Source of the DNA: Jaenimonas drosophilae
Taxonomy: Eukaryota; Euglenozoa; Kinetoplastea; Trypanosomatida; Trypanosomatidae
DNA length: 64,000 nt
Assembly (NCBI GenBank): GCA_030849065.1
Contig: JASAON010001647.1
Location: forward strand, 1-64,000
Direction of reading: 5' to 3'
In this document: positions 1 through 10,274 of the stretch, piece after piece
Layout of the letters: the number at the start of each line of letters is the position of its first letter
How positions within the stretch are numbered: position 1 is the stretch's first letter
Position numbers and translations under genes: made by a program
The notes under the pieces: model-generated
The model's database searches: none
Told to the model about the DNA's origin: nothing
What the model saw: only the letters and a program-made list of their open reading frames with translations

Positions 1-165
1 CTCCATCCCTACAGCGCCCCCCTCCCCCTCCAGACGAAGACCCACAGGAACATTGGCAGAGGAGGTCGCCACAACACGACCATCGTAGGCCTGCTTGTAG
101 AGACTTACACGGCAGCCATAGCGCAGCGGGGCTGCTGCTGAGGGTTCTGGAAGGTGTGTGGCCAT
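1..165 (-). CDS. N-terminal fragment of an unidentified gene, cut by the window edge
   Basis: An ATG at 165 opens a frame that stays open for 55 codons to base 1, so only the N-terminus is visible. Codon choice resembles the neighbouring genes. A strong acceptor lies upstream on the coding strand: a pyrimidine tract at about 358-385 ending in CAG, with AG at 357-356. The visible protein starts MATHLPEPSAAAPLRYGCRV and then has LYKQAYDGRVVA. The LRYGCRVSLY pattern faintly recalls MIR-type beta-trefoil repeats, but 55 residues are too few to assign a family. No function is given. Confidence 0.55.
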   Translation of the reverse strand, partial: MATHLPEPSAAAPLRYGCRVSLYKQAYDGRVVATSSANVPVGLRLEGEGGAVGME

Positions 166-729
166 GAAATCTATATAGGAAACGTGTAACTAGAATTTGC
201 TGCTACTGTGGATGATTTGGGTGTGTTGTTGTGGGGATTGACGGTAAGAGGGGTAACGGAAGTACGCTGGAGGAATACGATGGTGAAGGAGGTGTGGGGT
301 GAAGTGTGTGTGTGTGTGTGTTTTAGTGAGTGTGCAGAACGAAGACTGTGTTTGCCTGAAAGAAGAGAGAAAACTAGAGAAAGTAACTTGCAGAAAAGTG
401 TGTTGAGCGCTGCAACTAGAAGAAAGATGTGCACCTCAAGTAGCAGGTGAAGCACGCGCAAGGCCGGGGTACAATGACGCAAGGATGGGTGGTATGACCG
501 TCCGCGTCCAACAAAGGCCTGCGCGTGTCGTGATGGCGCTCCGCACGTGTAACGTGTGCGGGCAACTGTAAAGCTAAGAAGAAGGTTAAAGAAGAGAAGA
601 GGTGACGTGATTGACACAGCAGTCGTGAAGTGATGAAGCATTGGTACTACACGTACAAATGAATGAGAAGATCCTCAAATTCAGGTGTTTATGGTGCCCC
701 ACATGAGGGGCTGGGAAACGGATGCACAC
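166..729 (-). promoter_or_regulatory. Intercistronic gap with trans-splice acceptors
   Basis: This gap separates the TRM5 stop from the next start. On the coding strand there are pyrimidine tracts at about 580-600 (AG at 575-574) and at about 358-385 (AG at 357-356), plus a CA-dinucleotide run near 305-321. The second AG gives a leader of about 190 nt for the gene starting at 165. Longer open frames here are low in typical codons and look like chance. Confidence 0.5.
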
Positions 730-2505
730 TTACTCGGCACAGTGGCGCTGTCGGGGTGGCTCCATGGTGGTGCTCTTCTTCTCCGCGCCATCAGTGGATT
801 CCTCCGCAGAGACGTCATCGTAATCGCTGCCGTCCTCCCCGCGGGGCTCACGCCGGCTACGTTGACGGTACCAGAACGCAGGCGGAAGTGTGAAGCTCAC
901 ACAAATCATCCTCTTCGTTGGCGCCACATCGCGCACAAGATGTACGTTCTCAATGTTGGCTTCGGGCAGCGTGTAGCCGATGCTCGCCTCCACCTGCTTC
1001 ACCGCATCCCCAAGCAAGTCTGCCGCGGCAGAGAAGCAGTACACGTGAATCAGAAAGCTGCGATCCACTTGAGATGCCTCTGGCGGGCGTGTGGTCCATG
1101 GGCTACGTCCGTCGGGTGTGGTACGTGCGTAGGCAGGAGAGAAGACGTCAAGGAACTCGACAGCAATGGCGGGGAGGTTCAACACCACGTGCCGACGACC
1201 ACGGCACTCGTACACCCCCTTTTGTTGGCCAACCTGAAGGCCCATGACGTGGTCGTAAACGGTTTGGTTGAGGAAGCATCGGCCATCCATGTTATACACC
1301 ATGAGGCGCATTGGATCAATTTTGTTGAGGAGGCAGTTGCGTCGCATCGCCTCCGCCGCGGCGGGGTTCAGATCGTTGGCGAAGACCTGATGGCCATTTT
1401 TGGCAGCCGGTACGCTGAAGGGGCCAACGCCGGCCATGACGTCGAAGAGCACATCACCTTCGCGGAGGAGCTCCACCAACCGCGTGTGTTCGTGCGAGAG
1501 ACGGCTGTTCCAGTACACGCGGTTGTAGGGCACTCGAAACATGCATCCATGTTGGCGTACCGTGGCGGTGAGGAGCTCATCACGTTGTTGCTCCTCCAAT
1601 GATTTTTGGTCTTCATGTGCGGCAGTGGATGATGCTTCACAAGCCTCATCCTTTGGTGGACGTGGTATCGTATGTCGTTGTGCGATGACCTCCATCTTGA
1701 ACTCTCGGAACACACTCGAGATGCTCTCGACCTTATTCACCACAACATCCACAGACGGATTACAGTCCAGAATTACCTGACCAATGGTGCCTTGGTAGGG
1801 CACATGGGCATCACTTAGGTTAACGTGTGCAATATGGCCCACTTGCTCGAAGCCGCTCAACGCTACGAGGGCCTTGGTAGTGGTGGATGTGTTGTTGTTG
1901 TTGGTGGTGGTTTGGGGGGATGAGGATGAGGCTCCGGTCGAGGCACGTGTCTTGGTGTTGGTTTTAGCCGGCATCTCCACCTCACGTGGGAGTACAAGTT
2001 GAAGAAGCTCAGGCATGGTATAATTCTTATACGTGAGCTCCACGGTGTGTGTGGAGAGCGCCACCTCCACAGCATCAGCCGACCATGGCGCAGCACGCTT
2101 GGAGGACCCAGCCGCAGCATTCTTCTCTGGTTGTGCCAGCTTTTCGCGAAGCTGTGCAGGACACGTCGTGGCTGAGCTCATCTGAGCCAACGTGATGAAG
2201 GTGAGTGGCCCACTTGGCACATCTTCTGCCTTCATGAAGGCTTGGTCAAACAAGAGAACCTTGGCAGCATCTGCTTCCGCTGTGGAGGCACCAGCCTCCT
2301 CCACGGACCAACCCGCAGCCGTTGAGCTCTTTAACACCACGTTCAAGACGTTGCGCACGCCACGCTGACGTACCAACGTACCGCGGAGGACCTCCATCAC
2401 ACCGCCCGCCGCCGCACGTGGTCGCACAATGAGCGCTGCCAGCCTTACCGTGGAGTGAACCCGCTCGCGGTAAGGATGGTTGTCATGTGAATCATGCTCC
2501 ATCAT
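730..2505 (-). CDS. TRM5: tRNA (guanine37-N1)-methyltransferase TRM5
   Basis: TRM5 uses S-adenosylmethionine to make m1G at position 37 of tRNAs, protecting the reading frame next to the anticodon. The 591-residue protein shows the family signature in order: an N-terminal domain, GHIAHVNLSD (about 223-232) followed by PYQGTIG, then YWNSRLSHEHTR (331-342) and the SAM-binding loop FDVMAGVGPFSVPA (about 354-367), then FANDLNP. A low-complexity Ser/Thr/Asn insert lies at about 183-210. The start is the double ATG at 2505/2502: the frame is open further upstream, but the acceptor AG at 2649-2648 lies inside that extension and no ATG occurs between it and 2505. The acidic C-terminal tail (about 40 residues) is extra. 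In trypanosomes TRM5 is reported in both nucleus and mitochondrion; no clear presequence is seen here. Confidence 0.93.
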   Translation of the reverse strand: MMEHDSHDNHPYRERVHSTVRLAALIVRPRAAAGGVMEVLRGTLVRQRGVRNVLNVVLKSSTAAGWSVEEAGASTAEADAAKVLLFDQAFMKAEDVPSGPLTFITLAQMSSATTCPAQLREKLAQPEKNAAAGSSKRAAPWSADAVEVALSTHTVELTYKNYTMPELLQLVLPREVEMPAKTNTKTRASTGASSSSPQTTTNNNNTSTTTKALVALSGFEQVGHIAHVNLSDAHVPYQGTIGQVILDCNPSVDVVVNKVESISSVFREFKMEVIAQRHTIPRPPKDEACEASSTAAHEDQKSLEEQQRDELLTATVRQHGCMFRVPYNRVYWNSRLSHEHTRLVELLREGDVLFDVMAGVGPFSVPAAKNGHQVFANDLNPAAAEAMRRNCLLNKIDPMRLMVYNMDGRCFLNQTVYDHVMGLQVGQQKGVYECRGRRHVVLNLPAIAVEFLDVFSPAYARTTPDGRSPWTTRPPEASQVDRSFLIHVYCFSAAADLLGDAVKQVEASIGYTLPEANIENVHLVRDVAPTKRMICVSFTLPPAFWYRQRSRREPRGEDGSDYDDVSAEESTDGAEKKSTTMEPPRQRHCAE

Positions 2506-2873
2506 CAGAACCTCGATAGAGTTGATGATGTTTTTTTTGTTCTTGTTAGTCGTATTAAAAGTATTAAGCGAAGAGGTTCTGCTCACTCGTTGCAGGATGC
2601 AGGTGTGAAACTGAATGCTCCAACTGCAGTGAGTGTGGAGTGATGATCTAGGTGCAACAAAAAAAAACAACAGGAAGAAGAAGAGGATGATGGTGTGCGA
2701 ATCCATGGAGCAAAAACCTCCAAGCAGCACAGTTTTCTGAAGGTGTTCTCCTTCCAAAAAAAGAGAGGTCAGATGACCTCTGCCAGCATGTTCTTCACAC
2801 CGAAGAAGCATACCCCATCGCATATACACTTGGTATCAGTGTAGTTTTCATAAAGAATATGGTACACTAACAC
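2506..2873 (-). promoter_or_regulatory. Gap with trans-splice acceptor for TRM5
   Basis: A pyrimidine tract at about 2651-2690 (including nine consecutive T on the coding strand) is followed by AG at 2649-2648. The resulting leader of about 142 nt contains no ATG before the TRM5 start. I see no gene in the remainder. Confidence 0.6.
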
Positions 2874-5630
2874 CTACGTCCTCTCCAATGTATTTGGAAA
2901 TGAGGTCAATGCACGAGCAAAGTACACATCCATCGCCATTGATGAGGGAGGGCGTGCGCCACCTGCCGCTGCCGCCGATGACGTCTGTGGGCGGCTGCGG
3001 GGGGCGGTTGAGCTCCGCGAGAAGGTAAGTGAGCCCGTTGCACTCACTACACTTTCGCTGCGGCTGTGAAGGACGGAGCGCTGAATCACCGTGGGTGGAC
3101 GACGCCCGCCCGCCAATGGACGACTGGCAATCGTGGATGCCGCTCGAGACCCACTCAACCTGCCTTCGTACATGGGGGTGCTCTTGTTGTTGTTGTTGTT
3201 GTTGGATGGACGATGGCGGGGTTCCACTGAGGCAGCGCCAAGTCGCGGTCGTGACGAGGTCATGACGGTCGAGGGTGCCACTTGCGCGGAGGAGGCAGCA
3301 GCAGCTGCACGTACACTTGCAATGAGATCCTTGTGTGTGTTGTTGTTGTTGTTGTTGTTGTTGTTGGTACGCACAACACGATCTTGTGAACTCTGGCGTG
3401 ATGCACTTTCATGTGCGGGCACGCCAGCATCCATGCTTGGCTGCCGCAGCCACTTGCTGCTCGAGCCAACAAAATGAGGCCGGCGTACTTGGGTCTGTGG
3501 TGTTGAGCGAGCCTCTTCACCGCCATTCTCTTCATCTCCACTCAGTAAGGGCTCACTCAGCTCGTGAAGGTCCTTCACATGTGGATCGCAATCACCAACT
3601 TCCGTGGCGTCTGTATGTACGCCATTGTTGTTGGCGTTGATGTTGTTGCTGTGAGTGCGTCGGAACGGGATAACCTCGACAGTATGTGGAGGTCCTCCTC
3701 GTGGATCACTCGTCTCACGACGAAAGCCAAAACTGAGTGGGGCATAACTATCTGTGGTTGTTGGTGGCGATGCAGAAGCAGATGCCGCACCAGGACGCCG
3801 ACCTCCTCCTGCACGCCCATTTTCAGTCGTGGAGCCACGGCTACCGAGCTCTGCATCGCTGCTGCCGTGGAGGCTGCTCGAACTGTTCGTGCTCAACGGG
3901 CCATCCATCACGGCTGTTGTTGGTGGCACAGACTCCGACGAGGCCAAGCGACGTCGTCCGGCCTTCTTGGCGGTGATGGCAGCATCTCTGCCCGTGGAGG
4001 CGGCCGCACGAGCACCACCGGCAGAGCGCTCAAGCGATGCGCGGCAGAGCCGTTGTGATTGCTGAAACACAGCCCATCGATCCATCTTCATCTTGTTGTT
4101 TTTGTTGGATGCTTTTGGAACAGGTGCGGCCAGCGAGGTTTCTTCACGCGCATTGGCCTCCTTCGTAGAGTTCGTTGGCTGATCAGGGCTGGGGCTACAA
4201 CGCAGAGGTGAAGATGATGCTGGCCCAGCTTGCTCTCGGGCATCATCTTCATTTTTCCACGTGGATGATGATGATTGTGTTGTTGTGTTCTGACGTGGTG
4301 AGCTCGTACGTTGAAAGCTCTCGGCTTCCGCAGGTGCCACTCGAAAGCTGCCCGTCAAGCTCGCCGCGCGGCGCCGCTTCAGGTGGCCAACGCCCCCAAC
4401 TCGGCAGAGTTCTCCGCCATCGGCGCGATACAGCACAATATGCAGATTTTCCTCAGAGACCAAGCACAATCCATGCTTGTACAGCTGCAAATAGGCGGAG
4501 ATGAGTGGATCTGGATGATCGGTGGAGAAGCCCATCACCTCCATCCTACGGCTGACAATCACCTCCATCCCACGACGAAAATCATCCTTATCGAGCAAGA
4601 CGCACGTTTGTGGGTCTGAGGCCATGGAGGGCCACATCTCTGCACGCACCTCAGTTGCCGCCAACACACAACCACCCAATCGGTGAATGAGAAGACGGTA
4701 GCGTGCCATCACCGATCCATCCACGAGCAAAAACCGGTAGCCCGCCAAGAGTTGCTGCGGGTTAGAGGCAAAAGACGATGATGATGATGTTGTTGTTGTT
4801 GTTGTTGCCGCTGTGCCAGCAGGAAACACATCTGCGAATGTTGTGCACGATCGAGGAGGTTGATAGGTTGACTGCCGCAACGCCATGGAAGCAGGTCGTG
4901 GTGCCTCACTCGGCACCAACGCAGCCCCACTAACCACGAGTGGTGACGATGCAAGATGCTCCGCCATGCGTGGTGCACATGCAGGTGAGGCAAGTGTATA
5001 TCCGTAGCTCATGGCATCCAACACAGCCCCATCCACCTCAAAGCCATCACCACAAAAGAAGAAGAGCCCCACACAGCGCCACCCCATCTCCTCCAACGTG
5101 CGTGGATCCACGACGGTGTTGTTGGCTTGCATCATCACGTGTGCCCCAATGCGGGTGGCAGCGGCCACGATAATCTCCAACTCACGCGGCAGCAGCTCCG
5201 CCGCCACGGCAAAAACAATCATCATGGATCGAGACATGCGCGCCGTTGCACGTGTGCCAAAGCGCATCAGCGCACCATCATCAACACGCACCTCCTCATC
5301 GCGCTGCATACGCTCGCCATTGAGGAAGCTCCCGTGCTTGGATCCATCGGTGAGATACAACTCCACCACCTCTTCCGGTGTGGTTGCTGCTGTTGATGAT
5401 GATGATGATGATGTTCGTGGTGCTGCTGGGGCGGCAATAGTTGCGCTTGGTGATATGGCGGTCGTTCGAAGGATTGCATGCTGGCGTGAGATGGACGGAT
5501 CGCCATTTGGCAAACTCAAGCGGCATCCACGACGGCCAATGGTGTATGTCTGTGCTGGCATAATGAAGAAGCGCAACATATCCATCTCTCCCCCACCTCC
5601 TCCTCCAGGCTCCAGCTCCATCCACAACAT
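2874..5630 (-). CDS. NBS1: NBS1 (nibrin)-like FHA-BRCT-BRCT protein
   Basis: NBS1 is the phosphopeptide-binding, adaptor subunit of the MRE11-RAD50-NBS1 complex for double-strand-break sensing and ATM activation. This 918-residue protein has the family's domain order. A complete FHA domain sits at the extreme N-terminus (GR at 32-33, SISRQH at 46-51, FLNG at 102-105). A first BRCT-like region covers about 132-215, and a second about 292-390 (GYRFLLVDG ... LGGCVL). The remaining 500 residues are low-complexity Ser/Asn/Arg-rich, with Asn runs encoded by AAC repeats. The N-terminal position of the FHA domain and the spacing to two BRCTs argue for nibrin over other FHA proteins. I could not identify a confident MRE11- or ATM-binding motif in the C-terminus. 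The ATG at 5630 is the first after a weak AG at 5698-5697. Confidence 0.78.
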   Translation of the reverse strand: MLWMELEPGGGGGGEMDMLRFFIMPAQTYTIGRRGCRLSLPNGDPSISRQHAILRTTAISPSATIAAPAAPRTSSSSSSTAATTPEEVVELYLTDGSKHGSFLNGERMQRDEEVRVDDGALMRFGTRATARMSRSMMIVFAVAAELLPRELEIIVAAATRIGAHVMMQANNTVVDPRTLEEMGWRCVGLFFFCGDGFEVDGAVLDAMSYGYTLASPACAPRMAEHLASSPLVVSGAALVPSEAPRPASMALRQSTYQPPRSCTTFADVFPAGTAATTTTTTSSSSSFASNPQQLLAGYRFLLVDGSVMARYRLLIHRLGGCVLAATEVRAEMWPSMASDPQTCVLLDKDDFRRGMEVIVSRRMEVMGFSTDHPDPLISAYLQLYKHGLCLVSEENLHIVLYRADGGELCRVGGVGHLKRRRAASLTGSFRVAPAEAESFQRTSSPRQNTTTQSSSSTWKNEDDAREQAGPASSSPLRCSPSPDQPTNSTKEANAREETSLAAPVPKASNKNNKMKMDRWAVFQQSQRLCRASLERSAGGARAAASTGRDAAITAKKAGRRRLASSESVPPTTAVMDGPLSTNSSSSLHGSSDAELGSRGSTTENGRAGGGRRPGAASASASPPTTTDSYAPLSFGFRRETSDPRGGPPHTVEVIPFRRTHSNNINANNNGVHTDATEVGDCDPHVKDLHELSEPLLSGDEENGGEEARSTPQTQVRRPHFVGSSSKWLRQPSMDAGVPAHESASRQSSQDRVVRTNNNNNNNNNTHKDLIASVRAAAAASSAQVAPSTVMTSSRPRLGAASVEPRHRPSNNNNNNKSTPMYEGRLSGSRAASTIASRPLAGGRRPPTVIQRSVLHSRSESVVSATGSLTFSRSSTAPRSRPQTSSAAAAGGARPPSSMAMDVYFARALTSFPNTLERT

Positions 5631-6683
5631 GTTTTTATGTGTCGGTTAACGAATGAGGGAGTTGTGGCGTTGGTTTGAGTGTATAAAATAGTGAGGCTAA
5701 CAGATGTTGGGAAGCAGCGGCTACGTCGTCTTTGCAGTGCTGTAGCGATTTATGGATACGTTGATGAAGCGTGAGACGTGCGCGGATGACGATTGGCAGT
5801 TGATGTTGATGCTTCGTGTATGAGAAGAGATGAATCGCAATCCGGCTAGCCCCGTCGGAGGTTTCCGAATGACAAACACAACACAGTCACGAAATCTAGT
5901 AAAAGCCTAGGCTTAAGGTCTTCCTTGTGCTACTGCTGCCAGTTGATATACGTAAGCTGATGTGTGTGGGTGAAGAAGCTACGCCACAGCACCAACAACA
6001 CACAAAGAATGAAGCACACAATCTGACTCACTTCACTTGAGTTCCGTCTCCGAAGGACGTGTGAAAAACGAAACAAAAATACAAAACCAGAAAGAAAAAC
6101 TGAAAGTCGTGCCACCAACGATCGTAGAAAGGTAGGAGAAGAGAGCGTGTGGCGTGTGCACGCGTACGTGTCTGTGTTCTGAGTGTGCGTGTAACGTGTG
6201 TATCAGTATGAGCAAATTAGAATAAATTCCCACTCTTGTGGGGTTCCCCAAATACAATCAAAGGTGCGTGTTGATTAGGATAAATGACGAAACGAAACAA
6301 CAAAAAAAAACTTGTGGAGGAATCTTCGTCCCCCGACGTGCGTCTCGGAGATCCACCGTCGTCTGCTGTGAGAGTGTACGGAGAGCACTCCGCGAAGCTT
6401 GGTGTGGATGATGTACTCCCTGAGTGCAACACGGAACTAGATGTAGATGTGTGTGTGAACGAGAACATAAGAATGACAGAAGATGAAGATGATGTGGGCA
6501 CCATTTAGAAAGAGAGAGCATGGAGAAGCAGTACTTTTTCAATATGAATGTTGTTTTTGTTGTGTGGATGGCAACCACCTTGCCTGTTTCACGTATTTCT
6601 GTAGTGCTCTGCGGAACACTACAGAAAAATCCATCATTTCATGTCGGCGCACACGCAACATACACGAGCAGAAATTCTTGTAC
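5631..6683 (-). promoter_or_regulatory. Long intercistronic gap, ambiguous small open frames
   Basis: About 1 kb between the zinc-finger gene and the NBS1-like gene. The coding strand has several T/C-rich tracts (about 6060-6105, 6128-6145, 6296-6310); the AG nearest the NBS1 start is at 5698-5697. An open frame at 6217-6504 (minus, 95 codons, Ser/Thr-rich) overlaps one at 6284-6508 (plus, 74 codons, charged). Neither has a well-placed acceptor, so neither is called as a gene. Confidence 0.4.
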
Positions 6684-7877
6684 TCAGAGCAGGTTGAGGG
6701 CCTGGAGCTCCTCCACCGTCGGTCGTCCGAGGAGGTCGTACACGTGTTGCACCTGATTCATGTACTCCATTGATTGCAAAAAGATCATCTCGAACGCCAC
6801 ACCTCGAATGGCACGCTCGGCGAGGAGGTGCGTCAGAGGATTGCGCACCTCCGCACGTGTTTCGTGTGAGAGGAGTTCCCACAAAAGCTGCCGGAAGTAG
6901 AAGGCCTTCTTCTCCTTGCCCTCATAGGTCAGCGTGTGGTTGAAGTAGGTGGAGGTGATGTGTGGGAGATCCAGTGCGTCGTACATGCGCTCACCATTCA
7001 CACGTCCCCAGCACTTTTGCGTGAAGTTGGTCATGATACCCGCGGACATGGGCGGGAAGAGTTGTGTGACGAGCTTTGACACGGTGTACTTATACATGCG
7101 CTCACCGCTATACCAAAAATTTAGTGTGCTACGACCTTGCAACACGTGAGATAGAACCTGATGTGGTGGATGGGCCAGAGTCAGAATGAGGGAGAGGAGC
7201 TCCGCGCGACGTACAGCATCGCTGCGCACGTGGAGCTCACCGCCAGCGTGTGGGGTGGCAGCGTAGTGATGCAGACCAGGGAATCGATGGCGGCACTCAT
7301 CCACAACCGCGCCAGGCTTCCATCGCGGTGCCTGACCAAAGAGTTCCTGCACAGATGATGATGTGGCAGAGAGACGTTGGAGCTCCACCTCATCACGTCG
7401 ATCTGTGGTGGTGTATGGCAACGGAGTGGTTGAGCTACTCCCTCGCATCGCATCAAACAGGAAGTGACGTGGATAGCACACGTAGAGGTACAGGAAGTAC
7501 TGCAAGTTGGTGTGCTCACGACTACCAACATGTACGCCACCGGTACTTCCAAGTGGTTCCTGGCAGAGGTGGCAGAAGCCTGTGCGTAAGTCTATCCACG
7601 CTTGTTTGTTGTTGCCTTCAAACATGGGCCGCGGCGTGGCGTTCATCATCAAAGCGTGCGAGGCGTGGCTCGAGCCGCGTGTGCCAAGGTTGCAGAAGGA
7701 ACGATCAATCATCCACGAGGTGGTGGCGGACGGGGCGCTCAGTGATGCGGTGAGTGAGCCATTGGCGATGATGTTGCGCAGCGGTGTAGGTGGTCGGCGG
7801 CTGGATGTGGTGGTGGGGGAGGAAGAAGATGAAGATACGAGCCTCCGGCCTGCCTCAGCCTCCACCCGCAACAACAT
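6684..7877 (-). CDS. Zinc-finger protein, probably mitochondrial, function unknown
   Basis: I do not recognise the family. The 397-residue protein begins with an Arg/Ser-rich, acid-poor stretch typical of a mitochondrial presequence. It has one CxxC...HxxxxxxH-like finger ([10 protein letters not shown] ... HVGSREH, about residues 101-122), followed by a largely helical region ending near the C-terminus in a conserved-looking [20 protein letters not shown] segment. Single C2H2 fingers plus mitochondrial targeting occur in several kinetoplastid RNA-editing and mitoribosome-assembly proteins, so a mitochondrial RNA role is possible but unproven. The start is set at 7877 because the acceptor AG at 7913-7912, behind a TTC repeat tract, lies downstream of the further in-frame ATG at 7955. 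Confidence 0.6.
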   Translation of the reverse strand: MLLRVEAEAGRRLVSSSSSSPTTTSSRRPPTPLRNIIANGSLTASLSAPSATTSWMIDRSFCNLGTRGSSHASHALMMNATPRPMFEGNNKQAWIDLRTGFCHLCQEPLGSTGGVHVGSREHTNLQYFLYLYVCYPRHFLFDAMRGSSSTTPLPYTTTDRRDEVELQRLSATSSSVQELFGQAPRWKPGAVVDECRHRFPGLHHYAATPHAGGELHVRSDAVRRAELLSLILTLAHPPHQVLSHVLQGRSTLNFWYSGERMYKYTVSKLVTQLFPPMSAGIMTNFTQKCWGRVNGERMYDALDLPHITSTYFNHTLTYEGKEKKAFYFRQLLWELLSHETRAEVRNPLTHLLAERAIRGVAFEMIFLQSMEYMNQVQHVYDLLGRPTVEELQALNLL

Positions 7878-8264
7878 GTGCTGGCGGTGCGTCTTCCGAA
7901 TCCTACGCACGCTGAGTAGAAAGATGATGCATGTATTGATGATGATGTGGCACAATATGCCCAGAACAAGAAGAAGAAGAAGAAGAATAGAGGTTGGAGG
8001 TGCGTGATGAAGCAGTGCTGGATGGAGTAGGCACCAACCATCAGTAGCAACAGCTCTTCACCACTCAGCGTTGGTTGCACAGACAAAACGCTGCTTCCAT
8101 GGGATTCGTAGCGTGAAGAGTGAATCTAGAGGTGTACCAAGACGAGGATGATGATGTTTCATCAGCAAACACAGCTCACGATTCCTGTGTTGAGTGGCAC
8201 TAACCAACCTGGAGCATCATTGTCCTCTCTGTATCCCACTTCCTGCAATGCAATGTGCGTACCA
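7878..8264 (-). promoter_or_regulatory. Gap with trans-splice acceptor for the zinc-finger gene
   Basis: On the coding strand a (TTC)n tract at about 7963-7993 is followed about 50 nt later by CTACTCAG (AG at 7913-7912), leaving a leader of 34 nt. No gene is seen in the remaining bases. Confidence 0.6.
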
Positions 8265-9254
8265 TTATCGCACAACACCACGAAGAAATGGATGTGCGAG
8301 CAAGGTTGCCGCAGATGGACGTTTAGCTGGATTAAAGACGAGCATCTCCGCCGCAAAGCTAATGGCCTCAGCGTTGTAGCCTTTGCCAACACCAGAAATG
8401 ATGCTTCGTGCCGGATAAACGGGCAGTGCAGCAAATCGCTCCAACTGTGCCACTTCGGGCCACTCCTCCACGGTTGGCGAGCCGAGTATGCTGCAGATGG
8501 ACTGAAGTTGTGTGGCCTCATCACGTCCGCGGAAGACGCTGTTGCCCATCACCATCTCGAGCACGATACATCCAATGGACCACAAGTCGGAGCTCGCGGA
8601 GTAGTGCGAGTCACCCAACAAAATTTCTGGACTGCGGTACCACAACGTCATGACGTTGGTGGTGTACGTTGCTACAGACATCTCGTACGTGCGGCTGAGG
8701 CCAAAGTCGGCCAACATGATGCGTGGTTCCGCGGTGATGTGGTCGGTTGCAAGGAGGATGTTGGAGGGTTTTAGATCTCGATGAAGAATGCGGCTGTTGT
8801 GGCAACACGCGAGGGCGTAGATCATCTCGTACGTGAAGCGGCGCACCGTCTCAATAGGCACCACCGAGCCACCCTGCTTCGGCGGGCATGGCCACGTGTG
8901 GATGTACTTGCGCAAATCACTCTCGGCGAGCTCAAAGACGAGATACACCCGACGTGGAGCACACAAGACATCGAGCAATGAGACTACCCCAGGGTACTTG
9001 CGTAGATCGTAGAGGAAGGTTATTTCGCGAATGGTTGTGGCTGGTACACCGTTGGTTTTGTGCTCGAGCAGAATCTTCTTGATGGCGCACTGCATCCCCG
9101 TTTCTAACTGTGTTGCGCGTAGCACCACACCATAGGCTCCAGAGCCGAGGATCTCATGAAGTTGGTAGCTCGAAGTGAGAAACTTCATATCCTCCTCATC
9201 GAGCTGCTTCACGGCAGTGGGCTTGTCCCGTACGAGGGCGGCTAAGTTTGCCAT
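8265..9254 (-). CDS. CDK-like (cdc2-related) protein kinase
   Basis: A compact Ser/Thr kinase of 329 residues, essentially only the catalytic domain. All core motifs are present: glycine loop GSGAYGVV (about 37-44), beta-3 Lys59, a PSTAIRE-type cyclin-binding helix reading GVPATTIREI (69-78), catalytic HRDLKPSN (158-165), DFG at 183-185, activation-loop TYTTNVMTLWYR (196-207) and PEILLG. The helix and the LWYR motif place it with cyclin-dependent kinases rather than MAP kinases. Kinetoplastids have about a dozen cdc2-related kinases (CRKs); which one this is cannot be decided here. The start at 9254 follows an AG at 9274-9273 behind a T/C tract, so upstream in-frame residues are excluded. Confidence 0.88.
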   Translation of the reverse strand: MANLAALVRDKPTAVKQLDEEDMKFLTSSYQLHEILGSGAYGVVLRATQLETGMQCAIKKILLEHKTNGVPATTIREITFLYDLRKYPGVVSLLDVLCAPRRVYLVFELAESDLRKYIHTWPCPPKQGGSVVPIETVRRFTYEMIYALACCHNSRILHRDLKPSNILLATDHITAEPRIMLADFGLSRTYEMSVATYTTNVMTLWYRSPEILLGDSHYSASSDLWSIGCIVLEMVMGNSVFRGRDEATQLQSICSILGSPTVEEWPEVAQLERFAALPVYPARSIISGVGKGYNAEAISFAAEMLVFNPAKRPSAATLLAHPFLRGVVR

Positions 9255-9446
9255 GATGTGTGTATGGCTGCACTGTTTTGAAGAAGAATGAATGAAGAAG
9301 ACGACGCTGTCTTGTTGATGAAGAGGTTGCACAAAAAACGTGGATGATCGTGATCCAATCATGGACGATGAATGCCTCGCTGCACACACACAGACAGAGA
9401 GAGATACGCACGTACACAATGAATAGCGTGCGCGATGCTTGTTTTA

Positions 9447-10274
9447 TCATCGGCGACCCGAGGCGCTGCCCTGGGCGGCAGTTGCGTGCACGAGACGACG
9501 GAAGCTCCTCCAGCCCAGATACATGGGCACGGCAAGATACAAGACACAGCCAAAGATGATGGCAAACCAAAAGTACAGCAAGTGATGCATGGAGAAGGTC
9601 AAGTCGTAATCCACGTCCAAGTTGGGTGCGCCACTGATGGCCTCCTGGCCAAGGTACACAATGGTGCCGTAGGCCTGCGTCACACACGTGAAGAACTCAA
9701 GCGCATCACGGGCAGGATGGCGCCACTGAAACATGGCGTAGAGCAACACACACAAGGGGCCCTTCACCATGAGCTCCATGAGTGAGATGACGTGTACCGT
9801 AGCACCATTTGGGGTGCCGAGTACATCGCCGTAGCGACGATCCAGCTTGGCGTAGTTGGCGGCGAAGAGGGTGTTGGTCTTGAAGACGCCCACACATCCA
9901 TCCATCAGCATGTGAATGATGAGACCGTTGAAGAGGTACCAACGTGCACGGCAACGTTCGGCGAAGGTCAGCCGCACCGAGGATGGCTGACGAAGTGCCA
10001 CCAACATCGTCACAAGTGGTACGGCCATGAGACATGCTGCCGTTGTTGGCTCCGTGAAGTAGTCCCACACCATCTCAGACGTAAGTGTTTCACGTTGCAC
10101 AACAAGTGGGGTGAGGATGCACGAGATGCAGAAGAGACCCATTGGATCAAACAACACCTCAACAACGGAGGTGATGGAGAGGCCACCGCCACGCCGCTTA
10201 GGTGGGCGGCGTTGATCAGACTTGATCGAGGAGGCTGCGGCATGACTGCCGCTCGCGGATTTCTTCGACGGCAT
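9447..10274 (-). CDS. EBP: EBP-type sterol delta8-delta7 isomerase
   Basis: A 275-residue polytopic membrane protein of the emopamil-binding-protein fold, which shifts the sterol B-ring double bond from C8 to C7 in the endoplasmic reticulum. Four to five hydrophobic segments are visible after a basic N-terminus. Family landmarks appear in order: LIIHMLMDGCVGVF (His plus acidic residue in helix 2), YAKLDRRYG, MELMVKGPLCVLLY (conserved Glu before GPL) and HLLYFWFAIIFG near the last helix. The second catalytic acid is Asp where animals usually have Glu. This fits ergosterol-type sterol synthesis. The start ATG at 10274 follows an AG at 10306-10305. The paralogue TMEM97 is less likely because of the YAKLDRRYG and FWF motifs. 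Confidence 0.8.
   Translation of the reverse strand: MPSKKSASGSHAAASSIKSDQRRPPKRRGGGLSITSVVEVLFDPMGLFCISCILTPLVVQRETLTSEMVWDYFTEPTTAACLMAVPLVTMLVALRQPSSVRLTFAERCRARWYLFNGLIIHMLMDGCVGVFKTNTLFAANYAKLDRRYGDVLGTPNGATVHVISLMELMVKGPLCVLLYAMFQWRHPARDALEFFTCVTQAYGTIVYLGQEAISGAPNLDVDYDLTFSMHHLLYFWFAIIFGCVLYLAVPMYLGWRSFRRLVHATAAQGSASGRR

Noticed and set aside
171..641. 156-codon open frame on the minus strand left of TRM5
   Set aside because: It crosses two acceptor-like sites, is dominated by His/Thr/Ser/Leu from CA and CT repeats, and has no family likeness.
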